Source: JASLDZ01 sp964242625
Lineage (GTDB): Bacteria; Pseudomonadota; Alphaproteobacteria; Caulobacterales; Caulobacteraceae
DNA: 64,000 nt
Assembly (NCBI GenBank): GCA_964242625.1
Contig: CAXTAO010000015.1
Span: forward strand, 1-64,000
Direction: 5' to 3'
Shown: piece after piece, positions 41,776-50,821 of the stretch
Layout: each line of letters begins with the position of its first letter
Position numbering within the stretch: the first letter of the stretch is position 1
Notes under the pieces: generated by a model
What the model saw: only the letters and a program-made list of their open reading frames with translations
Told to the model about the DNA's origin: nothing
Database searches by the model: none
Position numbers and translations under genes: made by a program

Positions 41776-42900
41776 TCAGCGCATGCTGACGGCGATCTCG
41801 TCGTAGTCGAGCTCGAGGCGCTCCAGGCTGGCCCGCAGGTCGAAACGCTCGCGCACGACCTCCGGGCCGCGCGCGCCCAGCCGCGAGGCGAGCGCATCGT
41901 CCGCCAGCACGCGTTCGAGCGCCCCGGCGTAGGCGGCGACGTCCAGCGGCGCCAGGAGCCCGCTGCCCTCCGGCTCCAACAACTCGCGGGCCGGGCCGTC
42001 GTCGAAGGCGACCACGACGGCCCCGGCGGCCTGCGCCTCCATGCCGACCACGCCCATGCCCTCCGCATCGCCGTTCGCCGCGCGCGCGCTCGGGAAGGCG
42101 AACACGCGCCGCTCGCGCATAAGCCGCTGGATCAACTGCCGCGGCTGGGGCCCCATGGCCTCGACCTCCGGATGCTCGGCCGCGAAGGCCCGCACGGCGG
42201 AGAGTTCGGGACCGCCGCCCACGATGGTCAACCCCTGCGCCCGCAGCTCGACCGGCAGCTCGAGCCAGGCCGAGAGCAGCCGGCCGACGCCCTTCTTCTC
42301 CACGAGGCGCCCGGCGAACAGCACGCCGCGCCGCTCGCCCGCGGGCGGCCCTGCGGCCAGCCCGGCGAGGTCGAGACCCAGCGGGCGGACCCTCAGCTTC
42401 TCGGGAGGAGCCCCGCGCAGGACGAGCTCGTCGCGGATGAAGCGCGAGACGCAGAAGATCGCCGCCGCGGCGCGGAAGAGCGCGCGGCGACCCCGCAGGA
42501 AGGCGCGCCCGTCCTCCGTGCGCGCGTGCTCGGCGTCGTGGATGGTGGCGTCGTAGCCGTGCGCGGTGGCCACGAGCGGCAGGCGTCGGCGCCGGGCGTA
42601 GGTCGCCAAGCCGACCGCGTCCGTCAGGAAGTGCGCGTGGATGAGGCGGACCTGCTCGCTCCCGACCCAGCGATCGAGCCCGGGAGCGAGCCCCAGCCGC
42701 TCCAGGGCGAAGCGTCTGGCGCGGCCCGCAGGCAGCACGCGGGCGGTGGGGATGTCGGGAACGACCAGCCCGTCCGGGGCCGACCACGTATGCGCGACCA
42801 CCGGCCGCCACCGGCTCAGTCCGGCCAGATGGTCGGCGATGAAGGTCTCCGACAGCGGCAGGAACGTCCGCCGCGCCACGAGGACGGTCGGCGGCGTCAC
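41776..42900 (-). CDS. Glycosyltransferase family 4 protein (colanic-acid WcaL-like)
   Basis: GT-B glycosyltransferase, 374 aa. TVLVARRTFLPLSETFIADHL is the N-terminal signature of this group (S-E-T-F-I). IHAHFLTDAVGLATYARRRRLPLVATAHGYD near 95, VGRLVEKKGVG-like AGRLVEKKGVGRLLSAW near 200, donor site EGMGVVGMEAQAAGAVVVA near 290. Start GTG at 42900, one base past the stop of the flippase gene upstream, so the two form one unit. Confidence 0.88.
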   Translation of the reverse strand: MTPPTVLVARRTFLPLSETFIADHLAGLSRWRPVVAHTWSAPDGLVVPDIPTARVLPAGRARRFALERLGLAPGLDRWVGSEQVRLIHAHFLTDAVGLATYARRRRLPLVATAHGYDATIHDAEHARTEDGRAFLRGRRALFRAAAAIFCVSRFIRDELVLRGAPPEKLRVRPLGLDLAGLAAGPPAGERRGVLFAGRLVEKKGVGRLLSAWLELPVELRAQGLTIVGGGPELSAVRAFAAEHPEVEAMGPQPRQLIQRLMRERRVFAFPSARAANGDAEGMGVVGMEAQAAGAVVVAFDDGPARELLEPEGSGLLAPLDVAAYAGALERVLADDALASRLGARGPEVVRERFDLRASLERLELDYDEIAVSMR

Positions 42901-42901
42901 C

Positions 42902-44413
42902 TCAGACGGAGCGCCGCTGTGGCGCGAACCGCGCGAGGGCGGGGGCCGCCAGCTCGCGCACGAGGCGCACCGATTTGGCGAGGCTGCTGCGGCTACGGGG
43001 GAAGATGAGGGCGAACCCCAGCGCGCAGCCATAGGCGAACAGGAGGCCCACGATCGCCGTCGGCACGACGCCGCCCGGCACGCGCCCGGCGAGCCAATGG
43101 ACGCCCAGGAGGCCCACCACCGCGGTCAGCCCGTGCGGCAGAACGCTCGCCCCCACATGGCGCCAGGTGACAGGGCCGGAACGGGTGGCCAGCCACCATA
43201 GCGGGGGTGTGCGCAGGTACTCGGACACGGTGTAGGCGATCGCCACCCCCAACGGGCCGAACGGCAGGCCGATGACGAAGGCGGCGACGTTGACGAGGGC
43301 CGCCACCACCCCCCAGCCCGCATAGGCGCGCGTCCGTCCCTGGGTGATGAACAGCCAGCCCGTGGGGTTGTTCAGCGGCTGGACGAGGCCGGCGAACCCC
43401 AGGGCGGCGAAGATGGGGGCGACGCCCGCCCACCGCTCCCCCAGCACGAAGGGGATGATCTGGCCGGAGAGCGCGATCAGCACGGTCAGTCCCGGCGTGG
43501 TGAGGAGCAGGGTTTGCCCCAGCACGTCCAGGAACGCCCGGCGGTAGGCGTCGTCGTCCGCGCGCAGACGCGCCAGCGTCGGCGTCATCACCCGCGCGAT
43601 GGGGCTCGTCACCTGGGATAGGGGGAAGAGCAGGAGCTTGTAGGCGCGGTCGTACAGCCCGAGCTGGCCGGCCCCCCAGCGACGTCCGATCAGGACGTTG
43701 TCGAGGTTGCGCGAGAAGAAGTTGGCGAAGTTGAAGCTCGTCACCCCCGCCCCGAATCGCAGCAGCGCGCCGAGCTCGGCTTCGCGTCGGGGCGGCGACG
43801 GGCGCCATGGCAGGACGCTCCAGGCGAGGATCACCGGCCCCACCGTGCCTGCGAACGCCCCGATGACGAGCGACCAGTAGCGCGCGCCGCAGAGCCCGGC
43901 GACGATGGTCGCCCCGAGGTTGCTGAGCGCGCCCAGGATGTCGCTCGCGGCCAACGCACGGAAGCGCATGCTGCGCGCCAGAAGCGCGAAATGCTGCGAT
44001 CCGAGGCTGCCGACGAGGAGGCCCGGGACGAAGGCCGCGCACACCCATCCGGCGCGGCGGTCGCCGTAGAAGATCGACACCAGGGGCGACAGGCCGAGCA
44101 GGACGACGCCCAGGCTGGTCGCCAAGGCGACGGTGATCCAGAACACGGCGCTGGCCTGCTGGGTCGTCAGGTCCGCCTTCTGGATGGCGGCCTGGCCTAG
44201 CCCGATGTCGGAGAACATGGCGACGAAGCCCAGCACGGGCGTGGCCATGGCCACCACCCCGAAGTCGCTCGGGGCCAGGAGCCTCGCCACGACCACGGCC
44301 GAGGTGAACTGCACGGCGATCTTCACCGCCTGGGAGACGCCCGTGTAGGCGGCCCCCACGAGCACACGGCGGCCCATTCCGCCCGAGGGCGGGGTGAAGT
44401 CGAAACTGGACAT
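42902..44413 (-). CDS. Wzx-type lipopolysaccharide/exopolysaccharide flippase (MOP superfamily)
   Basis: Polytopic inner-membrane protein of 503 aa with about 12-14 TM helices, WzxC/polysacc_synt type. The N-terminus GRRVLVGAAYTGVSQAVKIAVQF and VVVARLLAPSDFGVVAMATPVLGF are typical, as are FGAGVTSFNFANFFSRNLDNVLIGR and LGLYDRAYKLLLFPLSQVTSP in the middle. It should flip the undecaprenyl-linked repeat unit to the periplasm. ATG at 44413; followed at once by a glycosyltransferase. Confidence 0.93.
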   Translation of the reverse strand: MSSFDFTPPSGGMGRRVLVGAAYTGVSQAVKIAVQFTSAVVVARLLAPSDFGVVAMATPVLGFVAMFSDIGLGQAAIQKADLTTQQASAVFWITVALATSLGVVLLGLSPLVSIFYGDRRAGWVCAAFVPGLLVGSLGSQHFALLARSMRFRALAASDILGALSNLGATIVAGLCGARYWSLVIGAFAGTVGPVILAWSVLPWRPSPPRREAELGALLRFGAGVTSFNFANFFSRNLDNVLIGRRWGAGQLGLYDRAYKLLLFPLSQVTSPIARVMTPTLARLRADDDAYRRAFLDVLGQTLLLTTPGLTVLIALSGQIIPFVLGERWAGVAPIFAALGFAGLVQPLNNPTGWLFITQGRTRAYAGWGVVAALVNVAAFVIGLPFGPLGVAIAYTVSEYLRTPPLWWLATRSGPVTWRHVGASVLPHGLTAVVGLLGVHWLAGRVPGGVVPTAIVGLLFAYGCALGFALIFPRSRSSLAKSVRLVRELAAPALARFAPQRRSV

Positions 44414-44542
44414 GTACGCCCTTGGTCGCCCACCGGTCTGGTAGCGGCCCCCGCCCAGGCTGGCAACGCGCCCGGCTTGACGCGGGCGCCCGGCGCGGGT
44501 TCACGGGCCGGAGAGCCGCCTCCGGCCCCCACGGAGCCGCCC

Positions 44543-45340
44543 ATGCGCGCGCACTCCCTGATGTTCATCGTGCTCAGCCTCGCCACCTGCGCGCGGGCGG
44601 GCAACCACGGCTTCCCCGTCGACTGGCGTCCGGCGGGCGCGCGCGTCGACCTGTCCGGCTACACCCTGGCCTTCCACGACGAGTTCGACAGCACCGCGGG
44701 GCTCGGGGATGCCACCGCCCACACGCCGTGGGTGGTGGGACGCCACTCCGTCATGCACGGCGGAGAAGCCATGGCCGCTGCCGGCGACGTCCACGCCTAC
44801 AGCGCCCGCGACGGCGTGCTGACCCTGGCCACCCGCTACGACACGTACAAGGACCGGGTCCGCTACCTCGAAGCCGACATCGAGACGCGCCACACCTTCG
44901 GCCCCAACTTCTACGCCGAGGTGCGCATGCGGGGCATGCAGGTCGACGGCGGTCACGCCGGTGTCTGGATGCGGGGCGAAGACGCCGGACAGGGGCATCC
45001 GGAGGTGGACATCGTCGAGCAGTACGGCCCAGGCGATCGCTTCGACCACAGCACCTCGCACATGTGGCCGGGTCGCAAGGGGGGCAGGCCCGTTTACACC
45101 TCGTCCCTGACACCGCGCGACGAGCCGCGGGGCGTGGTCGGCTGGCATACCTACGGGCTTCTGGCTACCGACGACGACTACACCATCTACCGCGACGGAG
45201 AGGCTCTGAAGAGCATAGCGCGCCAGTCGTCCCAGCGCTCGCCTATGTACCTCCTTCTCAGCGTGTTCGGCTTCCGGGACGGCGCTCCTCCGGTTAGCAT
45301 GAAGATCGACTACGCGCGGATATACCTTCCGCTCCGCTGA
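44543..45340 (+). CDS. Glycoside hydrolase family 16 enzyme, copy 3
   Basis: Exported GH16 enzyme, 265 aa. ATG at 44543 has GGAG upstream and starts the signal peptide MRAHSLMFIVLSLATCARA; an earlier in-frame ATG at 44477 would hide it. Catalytic motif EVDIVE (about 154-159) then QYGPGDRFDHSTSHMWPG, WHTYGLLATDDDYTIYRDG and IDYARIYLP. It lies divergent from the flippase and convergent with the polymerase gene. Copies 1 and 3 share LAFxDEFD near the mature N-terminus. Confidence 0.92.
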   Translation: MRAHSLMFIVLSLATCARAGNHGFPVDWRPAGARVDLSGYTLAFHDEFDSTAGLGDATAHTPWVVGRHSVMHGGEAMAAAGDVHAYSARDGVLTLATRYDTYKDRVRYLEADIETRHTFGPNFYAEVRMRGMQVDGGHAGVWMRGEDAGQGHPEVDIVEQYGPGDRFDHSTSHMWPGRKGGRPVYTSSLTPRDEPRGVVGWHTYGLLATDDDYTIYRDGEALKSIARQSSQRSPMYLLLSVFGFRDGAPPVSMKIDYARIYLPLR

Positions 45341-45355
45341 CGGCGGCCCCTCCCC

Positions 45356-46681
45356 TCACGCGCCTGCCGTCGCCGCCACCTGCGGCGCCGCCGAATTCAT
45401 GCGGCGACTAGAGAGGCGCGAACGCCGCCACACGGCCTGAGTCTCGTTGGGATCGAGACGTAGGTACTGCAGGAAAGGCGTGAGCACGAACGCTATCGTC
45501 ACGGTGAACTTCAGCGCCTCGAAGCTAAAGTACATCACCAGCGTCGCGAACAGGCAGGCGGCCACGATCGTCTCGTTACGGGATCGCACACGCCCCCAGG
45601 TGGTGCGCCGGAATAAACCCACCAACCCGTAGAGCACGGTCCAGGCCAGAAAGGTGAAGCCCACGATCCCGTTCTCGGAAAGCACCCTCATCCACTCGTT
45701 GTGGGGAGCGTTGCCTTCTCCCGTTCGGATAGCCATCTCATACTGAAAGCCGTTCGTTCCGATCCCGTCGGCGGGATGCTCTTTAAACAAGTCCCAAGCG
45801 ACCCTGATAGCGCTCGCTCGCACTTGGTTGCTGCCGGTCTGCTGCACCCTCCCGCTCGCGAATGCCTGAAGCGTGCTGATCTGCCGCGCAACGTACCCTG
45901 TCCTGTCAAAACTTACCGCGACCGGAGCGCACACAAATAGTACGAGCGGTAGGATGTATGTCGCGGGCGATCTGAAGTTGACGAACAATGGGCTGAATAG
46001 AATCAGAAGTATGTAGGCTTTCCGTTCGCCCGAGAGGAAAAGGAAAAGCACAAATATCGGTGCGCAGATCCAAAATGTCTTTCTTGAGCTAGGGAGATTG
46101 GACATTTTCAGCACGACGAGCATGAGCGGGATCATGTCGAATACGGCCTTGCCGTCAGTCAGGTACTTGTAGGAGACAATGCGGTGATGAAGGATATGGT
46201 ATCCTACGACAAACGCGAACAGTGCTGCATAGCCCGCCCCGCTGTAAACGAAGAATCGCCTCATCGACAGGTGAGAATATCGGTTAACGAAGGCCAAGAC
46301 GAAGATCGAGACACTCAGGCCTTGGAGTAGGAAAAACAATCCATTGTGCCGCCCCAAGCGGAAGGCTTCATAGATGTGCCAACAAAAGAAGCACGCCAGG
46401 GGCAGCACGAAAAACCGCGCAGTAACGTGTATTCTCGCCAGGCTCCGGTAGGAAGCTGCGAACACGATAAAGGACATCAGGATAAAGATCGGCCAGTGAT
46501 AATGCGGAGCCCGGATGCCGGAAATAACACTGACGGCGGTTGCCGCGTAAAGGAGGTCTCGCCAGGCGTCCGGCTGCTCTCCGGTGAGGCGCATAGTGGC
46601 GGGCGACGCGTGGGTGAACTCGCGGCGCCGTTTGCGGACGGCCTCGTCCGCGCTAATCCTAATCGCTGTGGCGTTGGTCAT
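45356..46681 (-). CDS. O-antigen ligase/polymerase (Wzy-type) family protein
   Basis: Polytopic membrane protein, 441 aa with about ten TM helices, likely the polymerase of this Wzx/Wzy system. The diagnostic region is DGIGTNGFQYEMAIR then APHNEWMRVLSENGIVGFTFL near residue 330, with the His-Asn and E-x-G-I-x-G of the Wzy_C fold. Its GC content and codon use are clearly lower than in its neighbours, with many AT-ending codons, suggesting transfer into the cluster. ATG at 46681 is preferred; 46594 is an in-frame alternative. Confidence 0.85.
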   Translation of the reverse strand: MTNATAIRISADEAVRKRRREFTHASPATMRLTGEQPDAWRDLLYAATAVSVISGIRAPHYHWPIFILMSFIVFAASYRSLARIHVTARFFVLPLACFFCWHIYEAFRLGRHNGLFFLLQGLSVSIFVLAFVNRYSHLSMRRFFVYSGAGYAALFAFVVGYHILHHRIVSYKYLTDGKAVFDMIPLMLVVLKMSNLPSSRKTFWICAPIFVLFLFLSGERKAYILLILFSPLFVNFRSPATYILPLVLFVCAPVAVSFDRTGYVARQISTLQAFASGRVQQTGSNQVRASAIRVAWDLFKEHPADGIGTNGFQYEMAIRTGEGNAPHNEWMRVLSENGIVGFTFLAWTVLYGLVGLFRRTTWGRVRSRNETIVAACLFATLVMYFSFEALKFTVTIAFVLTPFLQYLRLDPNETQAVWRRSRLSSRRMNSAAPQVAATAGA

Positions 46682-47161
46682 TTCGTGCGGGCTGGCCTGG
46701 CTGACGGAGGCGGCCCGCGCAAGGACCGGGCAAACCCATGGTCGCACACCTTGTGTAAAAACTCACGGCCAAGGACGCCATCGCCGCCGCCGCCACCTGC
46801 ACCGCCGCGCTTGAGGCCGAACGCGGTCCCGCGATTGCTCGGTTCGGCATCGGCTAAGCCGGACGGCGCTTTCGGCTCAAGGAACATGCTTGTCATCGTC
46901 TATCTCCCGACCCGCGACCGGGTGAGCGCCTCAAGCTCGCGGGCGGCTGTCCGTGCGGGCGTGGGATGTGGCGAGGTTCGCGAGCTTCGCCGCGTACCTC
47001 CTGAGCGGGGTGGTGCAGCGCGACCCACGCTTTGGGCTCGATGCCCCGACGCTCGATGTCGCGCGTGTCTGCCGAGCTCGGGCGGCCGTCGCCCGAGCGA
47101 TGGAGTCAGATCGGCGCCTGCGCGCAGATGCTCGCCCGCGGTGCGCCGCCGGCTTGCGTCG
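46682..47161. other. Gap with gene remnants between polymerase and membrane protein
   Basis: No intact gene is visible in these 480 bases. On the plus strand, a frame ending at a TAA in 46851-46860 (AKDAIAAAATCTAALEAERG and a few residues more) reads like the C-terminus of a lost protein, and it runs straight into the glycosyltransferase 5' remnant at 46851. After that, up to 47161, I see only Arg/Ala-rich frames without a domain. Confidence 0.5.
46851..46950 (+). pseudogene. Remnant of a GT2 glycosyltransferase 5' end
   Basis: 46851-46923 matches 48904-48976 at 62 of 73 positions by hand count, with the ATG at the same offset (46886 and 48939). The remnant encodes NMLVIVYLPTRDRV against NMLVSVYLPTRNRV in the intact gene, then loses frame and similarity within about 30 bases: no D-D-A-S or DxD motif follows. 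Most changes in the coding part are at third positions, so the copy was once under selection. It is a decayed duplicate or the end of a recombined segment. Confidence 0.7.
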
Positions 47162-48808
47162 TCATCGGGCGGCGCTGCGGCGGCGTAGAACCATCACGGC
47201 CGCCAGCAGCCAGACCGCCGCCGCCAGTACGCTGACGGCCGCGGCCATACGCTCGACCGGCAGCTGCACGCGCCTGAGTTCGAGCCGTTGCGGGTGGGTC
47301 AGCCCCTCGACGACGAGGAGCCCCGTCGCGGCGTCGCGCCCGACGTTTGCTGGTCGGCCGTCGGCCCGCGCCTCCCAGCCGGGGAAGCCGAACACGGGCA
47401 GGCGCACCGTCCCTGTGCAGGTCTGGGCCGGCGCGAGCAGGGCCGAGCCCGACCGGACGGTGAGCGGATGCCGTCCGAGGCAGGGGGAGCTCTCGACCGC
47501 CGCCTCCGCTTCCCAGGAGCGCCCGGCCCCGAGAGCGGACTTCCAGGGCGCGTCGCCCGGGGGCGGGGGCAGATACTCGGGCGCCTGGGCATAGGGCCAG
47601 TCGGTCGCCGCGCGCGTCTCCGCCACGGGTGACGGCCCGTGCGGGTGGGCCGCCAAGCTAGCCGCGACGGCGACCGCGCCCAGGACCGCCGCCACCGCCC
47701 CCGCCGCCCACCGCGCTGGACGCGGCGCCCTGGGCCAAGCCAGCGCGATCGCTGCTGCGCAGAGGAGCGAAACCGGTCCCACGAGGCGCCATGGGAACTG
47801 CACCCGGTGCAGGGGGGCGAGCCCGGCCCACAACGGCAGGGCCAAGGGCGTCACGAGCATCGTCGTCACCCCCAAGGTGATCCAGACGGCGAGCGCCGGG
47901 CGTGAGGGACGCGCCCGGGTGGACGCCCAGAGGGCGACCGCGCCTGCGAGCGGGACGAGGAGGGCGAGATTGCGCAGCTTGCCGGCTCCGGAGGCCACCG
48001 AGGCGGGCGTGAGGAGCACGCCCGCGCCGAACTCCAGGTTGTTCACCGCGGTATGCGCCTGGAGCGCGTAGGCGGGCAGGAGGTGGAAGGCGCCCAGCCC
48101 GCAGCCTAGGACCACGGCGGCGCCCGCGCCCAAGGCCCGGCGCGCCGCGGATCGTGGGCCGGACGCGCCGGCCAGGGCGTACAGCGGCGCAATGCCCACG
48201 CACAGGATCCAGCTCGGGATGTGCACGAGGCTGAAGGCGGCCACGACCGGGGCCAGGAACACCGCCAACCGCACTGGATCGTCGCCGGCCGCCGCGACCG
48301 CCAGGAAGGCGAGCGGCCATAGGGGCTCGGCCACGATCTCGGCGAAGGCGAAGCGGCGCACGGGATTGAGCAGGCCGATATACGGCGCGAGGACGTAGAA
48401 CAGTCCGGCGAGCGCGGCCTCGCCCCGGCCGGCGAGCCGTCGCACCCAGGCGGCGGCGAACACCGCCGCGGCGACCAGCGACAGCGCTTTTCCCAGCGCC
48501 AGCACCTGGGAGAGGGCGAGTCCGGGGGCGATCGCTGCGATGACGGCCGCGATGGCGTAGGCGCCCGGCGGGTAGAAGTAGAAGATGGGCGAGCCGAGGC
48601 CCCCGAAGCCGGTGAAGCTCCAGCGCGGCGGGAACGCCCCGCGCGCGAGCTCGGCCTTGAACTGAGCCAGGGTGGCGATGGCGAAGGCGCCGTCGTCCAC
48701 CCGCCCCTTGCCGACGAACTCCGAGCCCAGCACGACCTGCACGAGAGCCGCGCTTGCCGCGAGTAGTGCCAGGAGCGCCACCGCCAGCCATCCGCGCCGC
48801 CACACCAT
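47162..48808 (-). CDS. Polytopic membrane protein with periplasmic C-terminal domain (YfhO/PTPS-related type)
   Basis: A 548-residue membrane protein with about 11-12 TM helices (WLAVALLALLAASAALVQVV at the start), then a soluble region (about 420-515) with WEAEAAVESSPCLGRHPLTVRSG and LPVFGFPGWEARADGRP, and a final TM with RRRSAAR. The GSPIFYFYPPGAYAIAAV and LLPAYAL segments resemble GT-C-like proteins of the YfhO or 6-PTPS-related families; a mannosyl- or other lipid-linked sugar transfer role is possible. It is flanked by the two copies of a 73-bp duplication. Confidence 0.7.
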   Translation of the reverse strand: MVWRRGWLAVALLALLAASAALVQVVLGSEFVGKGRVDDGAFAIATLAQFKAELARGAFPPRWSFTGFGGLGSPIFYFYPPGAYAIAAVIAAIAPGLALSQVLALGKALSLVAAAVFAAAWVRRLAGRGEAALAGLFYVLAPYIGLLNPVRRFAFAEIVAEPLWPLAFLAVAAAGDDPVRLAVFLAPVVAAFSLVHIPSWILCVGIAPLYALAGASGPRSAARRALGAGAAVVLGCGLGAFHLLPAYALQAHTAVNNLEFGAGVLLTPASVASGAGKLRNLALLVPLAGAVALWASTRARPSRPALAVWITLGVTTMLVTPLALPLWAGLAPLHRVQFPWRLVGPVSLLCAAAIALAWPRAPRPARWAAGAVAAVLGAVAVAASLAAHPHGPSPVAETRAATDWPYAQAPEYLPPPPGDAPWKSALGAGRSWEAEAAVESSPCLGRHPLTVRSGSALLAPAQTCTGTVRLPVFGFPGWEARADGRPANVGRDAATGLLVVEGLTHPQRLELRRVQLPVERMAAAVSVLAAAVWLLAAVMVLRRRSAAR

Positions 48809-48938
48809 CGCCGCTCCCCTTCGTCCCGCCCCGAGTCATGCCGCAGGGAGAGGCGCGCGCCTAGGGTCGACGCGCCGTCCGTGGTTGCCCCGTCCGGCGA
48901 CGGCGGCTAAGGCGGACGGCGCGGTCGGTTCGAGGAAC

Positions 48939-49781
48939 ATGCTCGTCAGCGTCTACCTGCCCACCCGCAACCGGGTGGACCGCCTCCGCGCCGCGGTCGC
49001 TTCCGTGCTCTCCCAGAGCTACGAGCAGATCGAGCTCGTGGTCGTCGACGACGCCTCCAGCGACGGCACCCCGGATTACCTGGCCGAGCTCGCGGCGAGC
49101 GACTCGCGGGTGCGCTACGTGCGTCATGACACGCCGGGCGGCGCCCCCGCCGCGCGCAACCGCGCGGTCGGCCTCGCCACCGGCGAGTTCGTGACGGGGC
49201 TCGACGACGACGACGCGTTTCACCCGCTGCGCGTCGAGCTCTTCGTGCAGGCTTGGCGCGACTACGCCCGTGTCGATCCACCCCCTTCCTGCCTCTACTC
49301 CCAGGAGGAGTGGCGGATCGGCGACGTGCATCGGCTGTTCACCGGCAAGCGCGGCGCCGTCGACCAGTGGGTGATGTTGTCCGGCAACGAGGTCGGCAAT
49401 CAGATCTTTGCGCCAAAGGCGCACTTCGTGGAGGCGGGGCTGTTCGACACTTCCCTGCCGGCATGGCAGGACCTGGAGTTTTTCTACCGGGTGCTGAAAC
49501 GCTTCGGCCCCGCGCGGCTGGTCGATGCGCCGACCTACATCTTCGATGTCACGCCACGGGACGACCGTATCTCCGCCAAACGGCAGAAGGTCAAAGAAGC
49601 CTACACCAAGTTCAGCGCCGCCCACCTGGCCGACGAGCCTCGCGGCCGACAGCGCCTGATGCTGCAGATGTACGGCCACTACTACGGGTTTCGGCCCACC
49701 CTCGCCGAGTTCGCCGAATTCATGCGGCTGGGCTTGTGGCCGTCAGGACTGATCCGCCTGGCGCGCGCGGGGCGCGGCTAA
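48939..49781 (+). CDS. Glycosyltransferase family 2 protein
   Basis: GT-A glycosyltransferase, 280 aa. MLVSVYLPTRNRVDRLRAAV at the start, VVVDDASSDGT near 33, DxD as LDDDDAFHPLR near 88, and later LPAWQDLEFFYRVLKRFG. ATG at 48939 is the conserved start; the frame is open upstream without homology. Its 5' end is duplicated as a remnant at 46851. Its stop shares 4 bases with the stop of the convergent virB11 gene, marking the cluster boundary. Confidence 0.9.
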   Translation: MLVSVYLPTRNRVDRLRAAVASVLSQSYEQIELVVVDDASSDGTPDYLAELAASDSRVRYVRHDTPGGAPAARNRAVGLATGEFVTGLDDDDAFHPLRVELFVQAWRDYARVDPPPSCLYSQEEWRIGDVHRLFTGKRGAVDQWVMLSGNEVGNQIFAPKAHFVEAGLFDTSLPAWQDLEFFYRVLKRFGPARLVDAPTYIFDVTPRDDRISAKRQKVKEAYTKFSAAHLADEPRGRQRLMLQMYGHYYGFRPTLAEFAEFMRLGLWPSGLIRLARAGRG

Positions 49782-50821
49782 GCCGCGGCGTCGGCCGTCC
49801 GTCGCAGGCGGCGCACCTCGGCCACCACGCGGCGGCCGTCCCTCCGGGCGAGCTGGACCACCACGTCCACCACGCTGCGGGCGTAGGCCAAGACCTCGGC
49901 GCGGCCGAGGTTGGCGTGAGCGCCCAGGACCATCAGCGCCAGCTGCTCGAGCGCGCCCTCCGGCGTGTCGGCGTGCACGGTCGAGAGCGAGCCTGGGTGG
50001 CCGGTGTTGACCGCGCGCAGGAAGGCGAACGCCTCCGCCCCCCTGAGCTCGCCCACGAGGATGCGGTCGGGCCGCATGCGCAACGCGGCCTGCAGGAGGT
50101 CGGTCGGGCTCACCCTGGCCTCGCCCAGCGCGCCCTTGACCGCAAGCAGCCCCACGGCGTTGGGCTGGGGCAGGCGCACCTCGGCGGTATCCTCCACGAG
50201 GATCAGCCGCTCGGCCGAAGGGATCTCGCGCACGAGCGCGTTCAAGAAGGTGGTCTTGCCGGTCGAGGTGCCGCCGGAGACCAGCACGTTCTTGCGCGCG
50301 CGCACCGCCAGCTCGAAGAAGCGCTGCAACCGCCGCTCCTGGAGGAGGGCGTCGAGCTCGGCCTCCACCCCGTCGGGGTCGTCCACCCTCTCGGTCCGGG
50401 TGTGGTCGAACGCGCCGCCGCTGGCGTAGTCGGCGAGCGAGAGGTCGGCGGAGACCTGGCGGCGGATGGCCAGCGCGAGGTGGCGGCGGGTGGCGGGCGG
50501 GGCCACCACCTGCACGCGCTCGCCGCCCGGCAGGCTGGCCGAAAGGATCGGGTTCTCGCGGTTGACGCCCTGGTGGCAGGCGGCGGCGACCTGGGCGGCC
50601 AGCCGGTCGAGCACGGCGGGGGTGACGCCCGGGGCTTCGTGGCGCGCCATGGGGCGGCCCAGCGCCTCCACCCACACCTCGCCCGGGCGGTTGACCAGTA
50701 TGTCGGTGACGTCCCCCTGGCTGAGCCACGGCTGCAGCGGCAGGAGCGAGCTCTGGAGATAGACGCCGGGCCCCGGCCGCGAGGCGGGCGGACGAAGCGT
50801 GGCCGTGGCCGCGGCCGTCAT
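49778..50821 (-). CDS. virB11: Type IV secretion ATPase VirB11
   Basis: Hexameric traffic ATPase at the cytosolic base of the T4SS, 347 aa. N-terminal domain LQPWLSQGDVTDILVNRPGEVWVE, Walker A GGTSTGKTT (about 182-190), Asp box LVEDTAEVRL, Walker B RMRPDRILVGELRG and the His box GHPGSLSTVHAD. ATG at 50821 overlaps the virB10 stop by 4 bases. Last gene of the operon. Confidence 0.95.
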   Translation of the reverse strand: MTAAATATLRPPASRPGPGVYLQSSLLPLQPWLSQGDVTDILVNRPGEVWVEALGRPMARHEAPGVTPAVLDRLAAQVAAACHQGVNRENPILSASLPGGERVQVVAPPATRRHLALAIRRQVSADLSLADYASGGAFDHTRTERVDDPDGVEAELDALLQERRLQRFFELAVRARKNVLVSGGTSTGKTTFLNALVREIPSAERLILVEDTAEVRLPQPNAVGLLAVKGALGEARVSPTDLLQAALRMRPDRILVGELRGAEAFAFLRAVNTGHPGSLSTVHADTPEGALEQLALMVLGAHANLGRAEVLAYARSVVDVVVQLARRDGRRVVAEVRRLRRTADAAA

